Positions 35,665 through 46,714 of a stretch of 64,000 bases of DNA are shown one piece after another. The position numbers were made by a program, and so were the translations under genes. This DNA comes from Pseudisothecium myosuroides (taxonomy: Eukaryota > Streptophyta > Bryopsida > Hypnales > Lembophyllaceae), in NCBI GenBank assembly GCA_951799445.1, contig OX637290.1, positions 26,840,987 to 26,904,986 on the forward strand, read 5' to 3'. The notes under the pieces are model-generated. The model was not told where the DNA came from and did no database searches. It saw only the letters and a program-made list of their open reading frames with translations. The stretch's first letter is position 1; each line of letters opens with the position of its first letter.

Positions 35665-36676
35665 CATAACTACCCACAAACTAAAACCCCTCATAACTTT
35701 TGACTCGTTAATCCAAATGGAATGATTCAAAGCTTCCCACATGGATATAAATCTAAAGAACCAATTTCAAATTTTTATTTTTTTTAAAAGTGATTTTTAA
35801 AGAAGTTTTTTGAGCTGCCCGGGCTGCCCGCCAAGTAATGAAATCACATATCATGCAATAACTTTTTAACCATGAAGTCAAAAGTTATGAAAATTGTTGG
35901 GCCTTAAAGCTACTCCTCGGGCACATATTGTGTGAATATTTTTAAGAAAAAAATTAAAAACTCCACTCGTAGTGAGCTGCCCAAAATCGCTATGTTGCCA
36001 AAAAATTAGTGTTTGGACATTTAGGGGTTAATAGACAACAATCCTTTTTTTGTCCTTGCAAAATTCCAGGCAGCTGCACTTCACAAGGTCACAATTGTAT
36101 GAAAAAATGTCCAAAATGGTGGTGCTTCTTTGGATTCCCTCTTCACGCTAAGTTGGCAATATGTCTGAAAATTTTCAAATCATTTCGAATTGTACAACAT
36201 GTAGGAAAAAATTGCAATGTATTCACTAGGTAGACAAAAAAGCCTAACATGGGCAACTTTTTGGAATTTTATATCTTCATGGAAATTTTTCCAAGAAAAG
36301 TGAATGGTGGAAACCTTCATAAGCCTCTTTTCTACCACAAAATATTTTTGGACCACCAAAAATTTTGAATCTCAACATTTGAAAGGCTAGATTGAGGTTG
36401 GGCTGCATTGTAAGCCAAGGTAGTTGGTAAATTAGGGACTCCTCCTTCCGAAATCACTGTCCCAACTTGAAACCTGGCCAAATACCAATCCACCAAGCAC
36501 TTCAATAATGAAGAGCCTATACATGGTAAGTAGTGAGGCTCCTTCTTTGAGGGAGGTGGCTTGCATCTCTACTGACCAGGCTTTATATTATTAGCATTTA
36601 ATCTTCAATTCTTTGTAAACTATCTCAATTTGCTTGAAATGTACTGAAGTTGTTTTGAGCTTCACTGGAGAAAAGA

Positions 36677-36826
36677 AGCTCACTACATACAAATAGGGTG
36701 GTAGGACTTAGAACAACCCATGTGGGATATCTAAATTGGAATTAGTAGAAGTTTCTACTAATTCTAATTTAAATATCCTACATGGGTTGTTCCAACTCTT
36801 ACCACTCCAAGTATATGTAGTGAGCT
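36677..36826. mobile_element. Foldback MITE, short copy
   Basis: AGCTCACTACATACAAATAG at the left is mirrored by TATATGTAGTGAGCT at the right. The core 'acaacccatgt' and 'gaattagtagaa' is shared with 28622-29190. Arms are ~75 bp with no real loop. Confidence 0.7.
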
Positions 36827-37430
36827 ATGTGTTCCCAAGTGTATGTAACTTGGTAAGTTGATAACTATTTTTCATATTTAAAAACAAATTTTCATTGGAG
36901 TTCCTCCTCATTTAAGCTCCCACATGTCCCACATGGATTGGGACTCCTCCTACCACCCAAAATGTACATAAGGAGCTCCTCTTCTCACTTGGGAACAAAA
37001 ACCAAATTGAGAATATTTATTTAAATATTTTTGACTCAAGTAAAGGAGACTTTACTGTAAATGAAAATGTCTTTGAGCATTTACTTGGTCTGCAGTGTGT
37101 TAGCCCAAACCGAATTTTAGACCTAGCCATCTTATATTCCAGAACCCTGTTTTCTCCACTGCCCTTACAACTGTGGGCACTTTTTGAAAATTTTGAGTGT
37201 AGTATAAGTATCCCTGCCTGTCTTACCCCAATTGAGATTGAAACAACCTTTTTCGTCATAATTTTTTACTTGTATGCTCAAATTCAATGAAAATTAGTGG
37301 ACATGGAAGATATTCCTTGCCCACACCTTGTATTAAAATTTCAGCCTAAGATATGCAAATCTCCACTCACATGTACCTACCCAAAAAAGTTATGTTGTCA
37401 AAATCAACAGGCTAGTCCTTAAGGAGATAA

Positions 37431-39055
37431 CTACAATACAAAGGCATGTCCAAAGGTAACGTGATAATGCCTTCAGTTTTGAAAATAAATATCTCTTTAA
37501 TGACATTATTTTTTTGCAAAGAAATTGTACCATCACGCTCAAATCTACAAAATTAGTTATAGCAAGAAGGAAAAATGTGAAAATCTAATTACAATAAAGA
37601 GATGTTTATTTTCAAACTAGGGGCAAAATCACTCCAAAACGGAAATCTCTCTACAGGGAATTATGAATTTTTTTTAGAGATGCTTGTTGAAGGAAAGATG
37701 GTTGTATGGAGGTTTTCTAAATCCGCAATCAGATTTTAAAAATTCATCATGAATGTTTTTAAATGAATTTTCAAATAAAACCATGAAAATGAAATAAAAA
37801 AATTCACCAAAAATAAAATTTTAGTTTTCTAAAATGAAATTTGGTATGGTTGATTGAGATTGCATAAGATATCAATGTTGATTATGCAAAACAAAATATG
37901 TCAACTTTGATACATTATGCAAAGAAAATTGATTGTCCAAACTACCATCACATATCTTTTTAGTAGGCCACTATACAGTACTGTACATGGTCATGGACTC
38001 CATCCTTTAAAGATTAATAGCCAATCTCAATTGAAGTAAGTATATGCAGTAGGTCAAGTCTATAGTAGTTCAACGAGCCTCTTGTAGAGGCCTCCGTTTT
38101 ACCCTTAGGAAAAACACAAGAACTATTTATTTGGGAGGTATGGTAAAATTTGCAAATTTTGAGTTCAAATTTGCAATCAAAGGGCCTGAATTTGCTAGGG
38201 CAGCACTTGAGCATACCCTATACACGACACAAAATAGGGGTCTTTTTTTATATTCACCCTTGGCTTTATCTTCGCAAGAGGCTTGTTGCACTACAATAGA
38301 CTCGACCCACGCAGCAAGCCATTGTCAGAGATACGGTGTCTCTAGCATATTTATACCTATACAATACGGTTCTATCAAGGCAAGAATACACACTATTTAT
38401 TCCATTATTTCTACCACATACCATGATTGGTAGAATTAATCCGAAGTGTAAATTCGCCTGTAGGGCACTTCAATGGATATTACAGGCATTGAATTTAAAA
38501 GTTCATTCTCTACTATTGTTGAGTAACCTCAACATATGCACACCTAGAATCGTCACTAATTATAATTGAACATAGTTACTGTTACCTATTAAATATGAAT
38601 TATTTCATTGCCAATCAAACATAAATTATTTCATCAGATCTTATTGGCAATTGAAAGAGGATTTCAATATTCTTTAGCATGCATTATTTGGACTTTGTAT
38701 AAAAAAGTAATGAAGTTTCTTAGTATTGTCTCTAAGTGTCCAAAAAACACTAACTAGACTCTCACAAATTCTCATGACAAGGCGTTTACACACATTCACA
38801 AGTGAATCAAGTGACTTGGCCAACAAATATTTTTATTGTTTTGCATTTACACATACTCATAAATGAAGGCTCCACATTTTCCAAGTGTAGGCTCCACATT
38901 ACATAGTATGGCCATGTAGCATGTTGAGGCAACCTAGTAATAATATAGGTCATTGTAGAAATCAATAAATTCTATAAACTTTGTCTTTTGTTTTTTGGAA
39001 CTCTTGTGACTTTCAATTAAATTTTTCCAATCACCTTCATTACATTGACTGTATA
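37431..39055. other. AT-rich intergenic DNA with one inverted repeat
   Basis: No gene supported. 38057-38310 has inverted ends ('caagtctatagtagttcaac' against 'gcactacaatagactcgac'; 'gcctcttg' against 'caagaggc'), probably another MITE. Confidence 0.45.
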
Positions 39056-39057
39056 TA

Positions 39058-39382
39058 AGGTAGGGGGTCAGTAAAGCGCCCATTTGAGAGCTGAAAATTA
39101 ATTTGGGGAGGTTAGACTTCTTGAAATATTTTTCTATAAAATTTTCCTTCAAAGACAAGTGGAATCGGTTTTTAAACCAAGTTGTTTCATATTTTTTGGA
39201 GCTTCATGGAATTAGTTATGATTTTTTTGAGTTTGACATGTTGTGGTCACTAAAAGCGTCCACCCTCCTGATTTGTGCACTATTTGTACATTGATGAAGC
39301 ATCGAAAAAATTAAATGTACAAATAGTGTACATTTTAGGAGGTGGACACTTTAAAGCCCAAGCGCTTTATGGACCTCCTCCT
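39058..39382. mobile_element. AGGTAGGAGG-family MITE, copy 3
   Basis: AGGTAGGGGGTC at the left and GGACCTCCTCCT at the right, with TA flanks, 325 bp. It shares 'ttgtttcatattttttggag' and 'ggaattagttatga' with copy 2, and holds an inner palindrome around 'atgtacaaatagtgtacat'. Confidence 0.68.
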
Positions 39383-39469
39383 TAGTTTCACCTTGTCTAA
39401 GTGCCCTTCTAAATTCATTTATAGATGATACCTACTACATGTAATATTGAAATTATATTGTCTAAATAA

Positions 39470-39593
39470 TTAACCCCTAAAGTTCTTTCATGTTTAGAGA
39501 CCCAAAACTGCTTCAAAATATTAGTCTCCAAAGCAAGGCTAAAATCTTCATCTTTATTTACTTTTTAGCAAATCCAACCACAAGATCCTTTAG
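39470..39593 (-). mobile_element. Outermost TTAA element, left fragment
   Basis: Starts TTAACCCCTAAAG and matches the right end of the 12630-13563 subfamily in reverse. Its continuation is found more than 23 kb away at 63076-63515, so the whole 39594-63075 block is an insertion within it. Confidence 0.65.
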
Positions 39594-40497
39594 TTAATCC
39601 CTAAAGGACCAAGGCCTTTTTTCTGCCAAAAACACTAAAAATTGCAATTTCTATAGCAAAGAGTAAAAAAAAAATTTAATTGTTTTTTTTCCACATCTAA
39701 CCATAGGATCTTACACCTGACTAGTATTAAAAAGTGTGGAAAAAATTTCAGAATTTTTGACCGCACAAATTGCAAGATATTTGCGTTTAAAGTGAAAAAA
39801 AACAAGTTTTTCAGCACATTGCAGGACTAGATTTTTTGAATTTAAACATTTTAACTTAAAATTTTTGCACTACAGAGTTTTGAGTTTTGAATTTTTATAG
39901 TGGAGAATTGAGTTGAGAGTCTAGGGGAAAAAAATTTCAAAAAAACTTAATTTTCATTCTTAAGAAAATTGTTAAGTAGAAGTAGGTACGAGATAGAAGG
40001 AAATTCTAAAATATTCATATATTTTAGATGGAATTAAAATGCACTAATCCCAATGGTGAGATTGTTCTAGCAAGTAAACTAAACCATGAAAAAAAAATTT
40101 GAAAAATTTGAAAAATTGCATTCAGAATTGAATCCTACAAATTATTTTTTCAAAAAGATGCTCTAACTACTCGAAAAACAAGAATGTCCATAAATTTCTC
40201 ATAACAAATCCAAATGAAATGAATCAAATCTTTCTAAATAGACAAAAATATAATCTATGAGGAAAAATATACATAAAAAAAAATTCAAATTTTTGCAAAT
40301 TCATTTTTGCTGCCCAAGCAGCCCCCCGTCCCCTGTTTTGAGCTTATTTGGTCATAATTGTTGTTCCCAAGCACCAATTGTGAAAAAATTTACATTCTCA
40401 CAAAACTTGTCAGTTTTTCTATCTTTAAAAAAAAAAAAATCACGACAAAAATTCAGCTCATAGGTACCTACTCGAAATTGCATTTATCTCCTGAAGG

Positions 40498-40513
40498 CAG
40501 GGTTGTCACACCG
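40498..40513 (+). repeat. hAT left terminal inverted repeat
   Basis: CAGGGTTGTCACACCG, mirrored at 63029-63044 with two mismatches. Directly preceded by the target duplication CCTGAAGG. Confidence 0.85.
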
Positions 40514-40837
40514 CCCAGACCGCCCGCCTGCCCGCCCGATTCGCCCATTTGGTAGAGGTGTTGGCCGTCCGATGTAGTCAACGCCCGATTGACTTTTCGA
40601 CAAGGTAAAAACATGTAGACGTGGATTTACCTTGTCCACAGTGACAGACACTTGGCTGCCAGCGCGGTTCAGGGCGTGGACGTAAGCAGGTTGGGGGCAC
40701 AGACGTTATCTTGGGCGGCGATGTAAAATGGTGTGGACGCGGACGCATGCACGGGCGCGGACCTTAGTCGGGTTGGGGCGTGGACTCTCTGTCGGGCGTG
40801 AATGTTTGTCGGGTGGGGCGCGGACGCTGTGGCCGAA
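40514..40837 (-). promoter_or_regulatory. Left subterminal motif array of hAT
   Basis: GGGCGCGGAC-type boxes (gggcgtggacgt, gggcgcggacct, gggcgtggactc, gggcgcggacgc) recur every ~20 bp, especially at 40676-40830. They are the reverse complement of the boxes at the right end, giving the mirror symmetry typical of transposase-binding subterminal repeats. Confidence 0.7.
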
Positions 40838-41176
40838 TTGAACCCTGAAGGTCCAAGAAAAAAGTTCAAAAAATTGAAAAAAAAAATTCCCTCTCCTAAC
40901 CGTAGGATCCTTCACCTCACTAGTATGAGAATGTGTGGAAAAAATTCCAAAGTTTAGGATTCACAAATTGTAAGATATCTGTTTTTAAAGTGAAAAAAAC
41001 AAGTTTTTCAAGACAATGGAGGTTTAGATGTTTTGTTTTTGAACCTTGTTTAACTTAAGTAATTTTGCACTAGATGGTTTTGAGCTTCCAATCTTTATAG
41101 TGAAGAATTGAGTTGAGAGTCTACGGAAAAAAAATAATGAAATAATTAATTTTCATTCTTAAATTTTTTTATTAAG
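40838..41176 (+). mobile_element. TTAA-family fragment inside the hAT
   Basis: 'ttgaaccctgaaggtccaag' resembles the TTAACCCCTAAAGG left end, and the following ~330 bp match the left third of 39594-40497 and 1734-2671. The other end is absent. It lies just inside the subterminal array. Confidence 0.6.
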
Positions 41177-41435
41177 TTTGTTAGGGTTATGGTTGTATCA
41201 TTTTAGAATTTGGACATGTATAGATCACCTTCTTCTACTTGATGCCAGGGAAAACAAATAAAAGAATTGCATACAATAGTATTTTGAATATATCCATAGG
41301 TATATATATACAGGATGGCGTTCAGCTGATGCCAAATATACATGTTCCTCTATGAGGATTACAAGTGAACTATAATCCTTGCCTTCAACCTAACTATCAT
41401 ATGCTAAACTTTCAAGAATGAAAACAAGAAAATTA

Positions 41436-43019
41436 CTATCTTCGGTAACAACACTCAGGCATACTCCAACAGAATGGTGTCATCCTCAATTTATCAAGAA
41501 CCTCCGGGATGGACGCCCTTTCTTGTAGATCCTCTATTTGGAGGCTATGCAATTTCGATATTAGGTGTTTATATTGCCACAGCCGTTCTTTGTTGAAATA
41601 AATTGGATCCCAATCTTCTTTCCAAATCCGAGCTGCTATCCATCCTGCTGCATGTGCATCAGCAGCTTTGGAGTATAAGTGTTTTTTTTCCATGACCTCA
41701 AGCGAGTCTTCTGAGCCTTGGTCACCGTATACAAAGAACAATTCTGGAGCAGCAAACTGACGGACTTTTTTCGTATCCTGAACTTCTTTCTCAGTTCGAT
41801 AAACATATCTTGACGGCGCTTTTTCCACAACTCGACTTGAAAGTCCCCAATCACAAATCCCCAAATATACTGTATTCTTTTTCCATGGAGCAGAATGGAG
41901 CAAAATATTGGATGTCGATATGTCATTGTGTATGTAGTTAGCCTCGTGGCATTTCCCCACGATAATAAGTAATGACAGTGCTAAGTGAGTGCGATTTTTG
42001 CGGTGTGTAGCGACCCACTGCAGTTCCTCCAATGTCAACACTATATCATTCATGTTCAAAATTTCCTCCTCGCTCGCATTTGAGGGAACTGTGGAATCAA
42101 ACTTGCATAAAAAAGAAATTAAAGATCCTCCATTCCACCAAAGCGAATAGCCTTACACTGTTTTTGGATGCATGTATGTGAGTCTAATGATGCCTGGATG
42201 CTGTACCGGACATCCCGTAGCCTCCATCAACATATTGCAGCGTTTTTCCTTTTCGTTTAGTGTCTTCAAAATCTTCCCCGCAAAATCCATCCAGCTGGGA
42301 ATGTTTGAAAGTTTGGTAAGTCGCACCTTCCTGACGGTCCCGTATGCACCTTCCGTCTTTCGCCCCGGCATTTGTATCACTTTAACTGATGGTGCTAGCC
42401 AAAACATCGATCCGCTCACACATTCAGTCAAAATTTTGTCTTCCACTGTTTCCTTCCATGGTTGTTTTTGTTTCTGGCAACTTACACTAAACTGTCGACA
42501 CCATGTTTGAACCATGCGTAATTTTGAAGCAAACTCTCTATCTGCTTCATCCTAGTTGCTCTCGTCTTCCCTTTTTTTGGTACAATAGCGCCAATTTTCC
42601 ACAAGATTGGTAGTAAGTTGTACCACCGTGTTATCCAAGAACTCTGAGTGTAACGAGTAATCTGAGTAATTATTGAATTGCTCTGACTCAGCTAACTTAT
42701 TCTCCAGCTCTTTCCGCAAATGTTCTATCAGCGCATTGTAACCAATGATGTTCCTGTTCACATAGTTCCTCTCCATTGATTCAATGCTCCGCACTTTGTA
42801 CCACTCCACCAATATTAACCTACTTTCATGTAAGTAGGGTTGTGGAGGCCAATCTGGGCTCGGCGGCTTCTTCGCCCTCTTCTTCCCTGATGATGATGAA
42901 GGCCTCGATGAAACTCAGGCCATTAACGTGTCTGTTGGTGGAAAATCTTCTTCATCAGGCCTATCTAAATCCACATACATCGGACGCTTCCCCGATGAAG
43001 CAGTCCTTTTTGCTGCCAT
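41436..43019 (-). pseudogene. Protein-kinase-like cargo gene, three in-frame stops
   Basis: A single frame of 528 codons runs from ATG 43019 to 41436, broken only by TGA (42915-42917), TAG (42552-42554) and TAA (42153-42155). Kinase landmarks appear in order: a glycine loop GAYGTVRKV (about residue 224), the VAIK-type lysine in FAGKILK (about 249), catalytic loop IHNDISTSNILL (HND in place of HRD, Asp and Asn kept, about 364-371), DWG in place of DFG (about 390) and FAAPELFF as the APE motif (about 424). The first ~200 residues have a basic Ser-rich start and no domain I know. A TATA box lies ~170 bp upstream. If functional in another copy it would probably be an active Ser/Thr-type kinase; the group is not identified. 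Confidence 0.75.
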
Positions 43020-43185
43020 TTTCAAAAACAATACTTCGTATTCGTTGGAAAAAAAGGCAAAAGAACCGGGTATGCTGTTAGGTCCAAGCCCTAAACTCCA
43101 CCAATCTCCCTAATTAGGCCACAAAGTGATCTAACCTGGGAGGCATCCGGAGAGGGCTTGGCAAGGGAGAATGAAGGGGGAGGGG

Positions 43186-43193
43186 ATTATATA
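43186..43193 (-). promoter_or_regulatory. TATA box of kinase-like gene
   Basis: TATATAAT on the minus strand, about 170 bp before ATG 43019, with the GC motif array directly upstream (43194-43620). Confidence 0.55.
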
Positions 43194-43620
43194 GGCCCCC
43201 GCCCCGACAGCCGCATGCGCCCCTGGCTAAGTTCCCGCCCCTCCCATAGCGTTCCCGCCCCGATCCCAACAGCGCTCCATAGCCGCTCGATTACGTCTCC
43301 GCCCTTGCGCCACTACGTCCCCGCCCAACTCCACCAGTCCGCGCCCGTTCCCAATAAGTCCCCGCCCGACCAATTGCGTACCCGTAGAGCTCGACTGAGT
43401 CCCCGCCAACATCCGCATGCACCCGTTTATACGTTCCCGCCCCTCCTCACAGAGTTCCTGCCCCGACTGACAGAGTTCCCTTACGTCCCCGCCCGAGTTT
43501 GTGAGTCCGCGCCCGTCCATTTCCGTTCCCGCCCGGATTGATTGCGTCCCCGCTTAGACACTGCGTGCCTCCATTCTGTCCCCGACCGACCAATTGAGTC
43601 CCCGACTAACGGATGTCAAA
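43194..43620 (+). promoter_or_regulatory. GC motif array at kinase promoter
   Basis: Boxes such as gtccccgcccgac, gttcccgcccct and gtccgcgcccgt recur about every 20 bp, the same motif class as the hAT subterminal arrays. The long open frames through it are artefacts of the repeat. Confidence 0.65.
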
Positions 43621-46260
43621 TTTCACTCCATCACTTAAGCATTTGGTTGCACTCCTTCCCCATTTTTTAATCACAAGTAAATCCCCACTCAAACATCTAA
43701 AATTTGACTCCATCACTTAAGTATTTGGTTCCACTCCCTCCCCATTTTTTTAATCACAAGAAAATCCCCACTCAATGATATAAAATTTGACTCCATCACT
43801 TCAGTATTTGCTTCCACTCCCTCCCCATTTTTTTTTCCCAAGTAAATCCCTAGTCACATTCAAAATTTGACTCCATCACTTAAATCTTTGGTTTCACTCC
43901 CTCCCCATTTTTTTAATCACAAGTAAACCCCCCTCCCAATTTTATCAAACTTTTTCCCATCCATAGTGAACAAAGAATTGCGTCCCTTTCATATATCAAT
44001 TGCCATAACTATAAAGACAAGTAGGCATCGTCAAAACAATTACAAATGTAAGAAGCTCAAACAGCACGACAAAAATCGACAAAAATTCTTATGCCAAATA
44101 AAAGCATTGATCAACAGCTATAAACATCTTTAGTGCCTCGACTTGTCTTGGCAGTTAATTAAATTTACAGGTGTTGAGCAGTGCTAGGTACAACCATTCT
44201 TCAATTTCGAAAATGAAGAATGCACCACATTGTAAGATTCGAACCCATGACCTCTAGGAAAGAAAGAGGACTCCATGTAGCTACAACCCCGTAGCTGAAA
44301 TGGTTGGTTGGACCTTCATGCTTTAGAATTTGTTTCTTCAAATCTTATTGACCTCACTTGCAATTGCAATCGATTAAGTCCACGTCTGACCCGACTAGGT
44401 CCACGTCCATTTCGAATGAGTCCACGCCCATTTCGAATGAGTCCATGCCCATTTCGAATAAGTCCACGCCCGCATCCCATTCCACCACTTAAGGATTTGG
44501 TTCCACTCCCATTTTTTTTTCCACAAGTAAATCCCCATTCAAACATTTAAAATTTGACTCCATTACTTAAGCATTTGGTTCCACTCCCTTCCCATTTAAA
44601 AAAAAAAAGTGAATGCCAACCCCATGATTTAAAATTTGACTCCACCACTTAAGCATTTGGTTCCACTCCCTCCCCATTTTTTTTATCACAAGTAAGTCCC
44701 CACTCAATGATTTAAAATTTGACTCCACCACTTAGGCATTTGGTTCCACTCCCTCCCCATTTAAAAAAAATAAGTGAATGCCAACCCCATGATTTAAAAT
44801 TTGACTCCACCACTTAAGCATTTGGTTCCACTCCCTCCCCATTTTTTTTATCACAAGTAAATCCCCACTCAATGATTTAAAATTTGACTCCATCACTTAA
44901 GCATTTGGTTCCACTCCCTCCCCATTTTTTGGATCACAAGTAAATCCCCACTCAAACATCTAAAATTTGACTCCATCACTTCAGTATTTGCTTCCATTAA
45001 TCCATTCCCTCCCCATTTTTTTTATCACAAGTAAATCCCTAGTCAAACCTTTCAAATTTGACTCCATCACTTAAGCATTTGATTCCACTCCCTCCCTATT
45101 TTCTTAATCACAATTGAAATAGTAAATTCCCAATCAAACATTCAAAATTTGACTCCATTACTTAAGTCTTTGGTTTCACTCCCTCCTAAGTCTTTTTTTT
45201 CACAAGTAAATCCCCTCCCAATTTTATCAAACTTTTTCCCATCCATAGTGAACAAAGAATCGCAACAACTATAAAGACACAATATATCAATTGCCACAAC
45301 TATAAAGACAAGTAAGCATCGTCAAAACAATTACAAATGTAAGAAGCTCAAACGACATGATAAAAATCGACAAAAGTCCTTATGCCAAATAAAAGCTCTG
45401 ATTAACAGCTACAAACATCTTTAGTGCCTCGACTTGTCTTGGCAGTTAATTATATTTGTAGGTGCTAATCAAGGCCGGGTAAGATTCAAACCTATGACCT
45501 CTAGGGAAGAAAGAGGACTCCATGTCACTACAACTCCGTAGCTCAAATGGTTGGTTGGACCTTCATGCTTTGGGATTTGTTTCTTCAAATCTTATTGACC
45601 TCACTTGCAATTGCAGTCGATTAAGTCCACGCCCGGACCGATTAAGTCCACGCTCGAACACGAATAAGTCCATGCCCAGACAAGAATAAGTCCACGCGCG
45701 CATCCCATTCCACCACTTAAGCATTTGGTTCCACTCCCTCTCCATTTTTTTTTCCACAAGTAAATCCCCGCTCAAACATTTAAAATTTGACTCCATCACT
45801 TAAGCATTTGCTTCCACTCCCTTCCCATTTAAAAAAAAAAAAGTGAATGCCAACCCCATGATTTAAAATTTGACTCCATCACTTAGGCATTTGGTTCCAC
45901 TTCCTCCCCATTTTTTTATCACAAGTAAATCCCCACTCAATGATTTAAAAATTGACTCCACCACTTGGGCATTTGCTTCCATTCCCTCCCCATTTAAAAA
46001 AAAGAAGTGAATGCCAACCCCATGATTTAAAATTTGACTCCATCACTTAAGCATTTGGTTCCACTTCCTCCCTATTTTTTTTTATCACAAGTAAGTCCCC
46101 ACTCAATGATTTAAAATTTGACTCCACCACTTAGGCATTTGGTTCCACTCCCTCCCCATTTTTTTTATCATGAGTAAGTCCCCACTCAATGATTTAAAAT
46201 TTGACTCCACCACTTAGGCATTTGCTTCCACTCCGTCAGTCCCCTCCCCATTTTCTAACG
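43600..46260 (+). repeat. Tandem array A, ~80-bp units in 1.26-kb higher-order repeats
   Basis: Units consist of 'tttgactccatcacttaagc', 'atttggttccactccctccc' and 'atcacaagtaaatccccact'. Some alternate with 'gtgaatgccaaccccatgat'. A longer block with 'ccatccatagtgaacaaaga' and 'atggttggttggaccttcat' recurs at 43967/44290 and 45239/45538, giving a higher-order period near 1.26 kb, each block ending in a few gtccacgcccg boxes (44395-44480, 45620-45700). Non-coding. Confidence 0.85.
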
Positions 46261-46369
46261 TATGGTTAGAAAGTTATGGATTTCTGAATTATTTTTTTTT
46301 GGTTTTGAAAATGAATTTTACTTTTGTTTTGGGTGTGGCAACGGAGATTTTCTGGTAAATAAGAGATAA

Positions 46370-46580
46370 TGTCCACGCCCGGAACGGATTACGTCCACGC
46401 TTGGACCTGCACCCGTCCACGCCCGGCCGCGATTACGTCCGCGCGGTGGACCTTCCGTCCCCGCTTGGGACCTTGAGTCCCCGCCCTGTCGCGATTACGT
46501 CCCCGCGTCGGTCCTTCCATCCGTGCCCGGATGCGATTATGTCCACGCGCAGCGCTTGCACCCCCCAGCGGCTATATAAG
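46370..46580 (+). promoter_or_regulatory. GC motif array and TATA box of RING cargo gene
   Basis: About ten boxes (gtccacgcccgg, gtccgcgcggtg, gtccccgcttgg, gtccccgccctg) lead directly into TATATAAG at 46573-46580, 142 bp before the ATG at 46715. Confidence 0.65.
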
Positions 46581-46714
46581 TCCCTGCCCAGCCACTCATT
46601 ACTCGCCTCATAAATTCCCTCCTCCTCCAATTCTCTGTGAGCTGGTTGGTTGGGCATCATTGTAGGGTCCTCTTACATTACACCCACACCTTTTTTCTTC
46701 GTTTTCTACGAGCA

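Larger units (their letters stand above)
32269..36031. mobile_element. TTAA element with 370-bp inverted arms around a LINE
   Basis: Ends are TTAACCCCTAAATG and CATTTAGGGGTTAA. The left arm (32269-32640) and right arm (35664-36031) are near-perfect reverse complements, unlike other copies whose halves differ. Between them lies a 5'-truncated LINE. The host sequence, compared with 13360-13400, has a single TTAA-like tetramer (TGAA in that copy) at the insertion point where this copy has TTAA on both sides, supporting a TTAA target duplication. Confidence 0.75.
32077..37430 (-). mobile_element. Outer TTAA-flanked element, split by nested insertions
   Basis: Left end TTAACCCCTACAG. The pieces 32077-32268, 36032-36240 and about 37240-37430 match the 12630-13563 subfamily in reverse order. 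Its right terminus is decayed (ctagtccttaaggagataac). The middle is displaced by the element at 32269-36031 and by unrelated DNA, including a foldback at 36677-36826. Confidence 0.65.

Noticed and set aside
41436..43019. Stop codons interpreted as introns or a non-standard code
   Set aside because: All three segments are in one frame with no length needing removal, and other genes in the window use TAA, TAG and TGA as ordinary stops.
43158..43541. 127-codon open frame on the plus strand, Pro/Arg/Ser-rich
   Set aside because: It is a translation of the GC motif array; similar frames arise at every array (46401, 51719, 54658, 62507).
44285..44310. tRNA-like box 'gtagctgaaatggttgg' (again at about 45538)
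   Set aside because: It resembles a D-arm, but no T-arm or cloverleaf follows; the nearest B-box-like sequence is upstream on the other strand.
43600..46260. CRISPR-like regularly repeated array
   Set aside because: Units are contiguous tandem satellite-type repeats with no unique spacers, in a eukaryotic setting with no cas genes.
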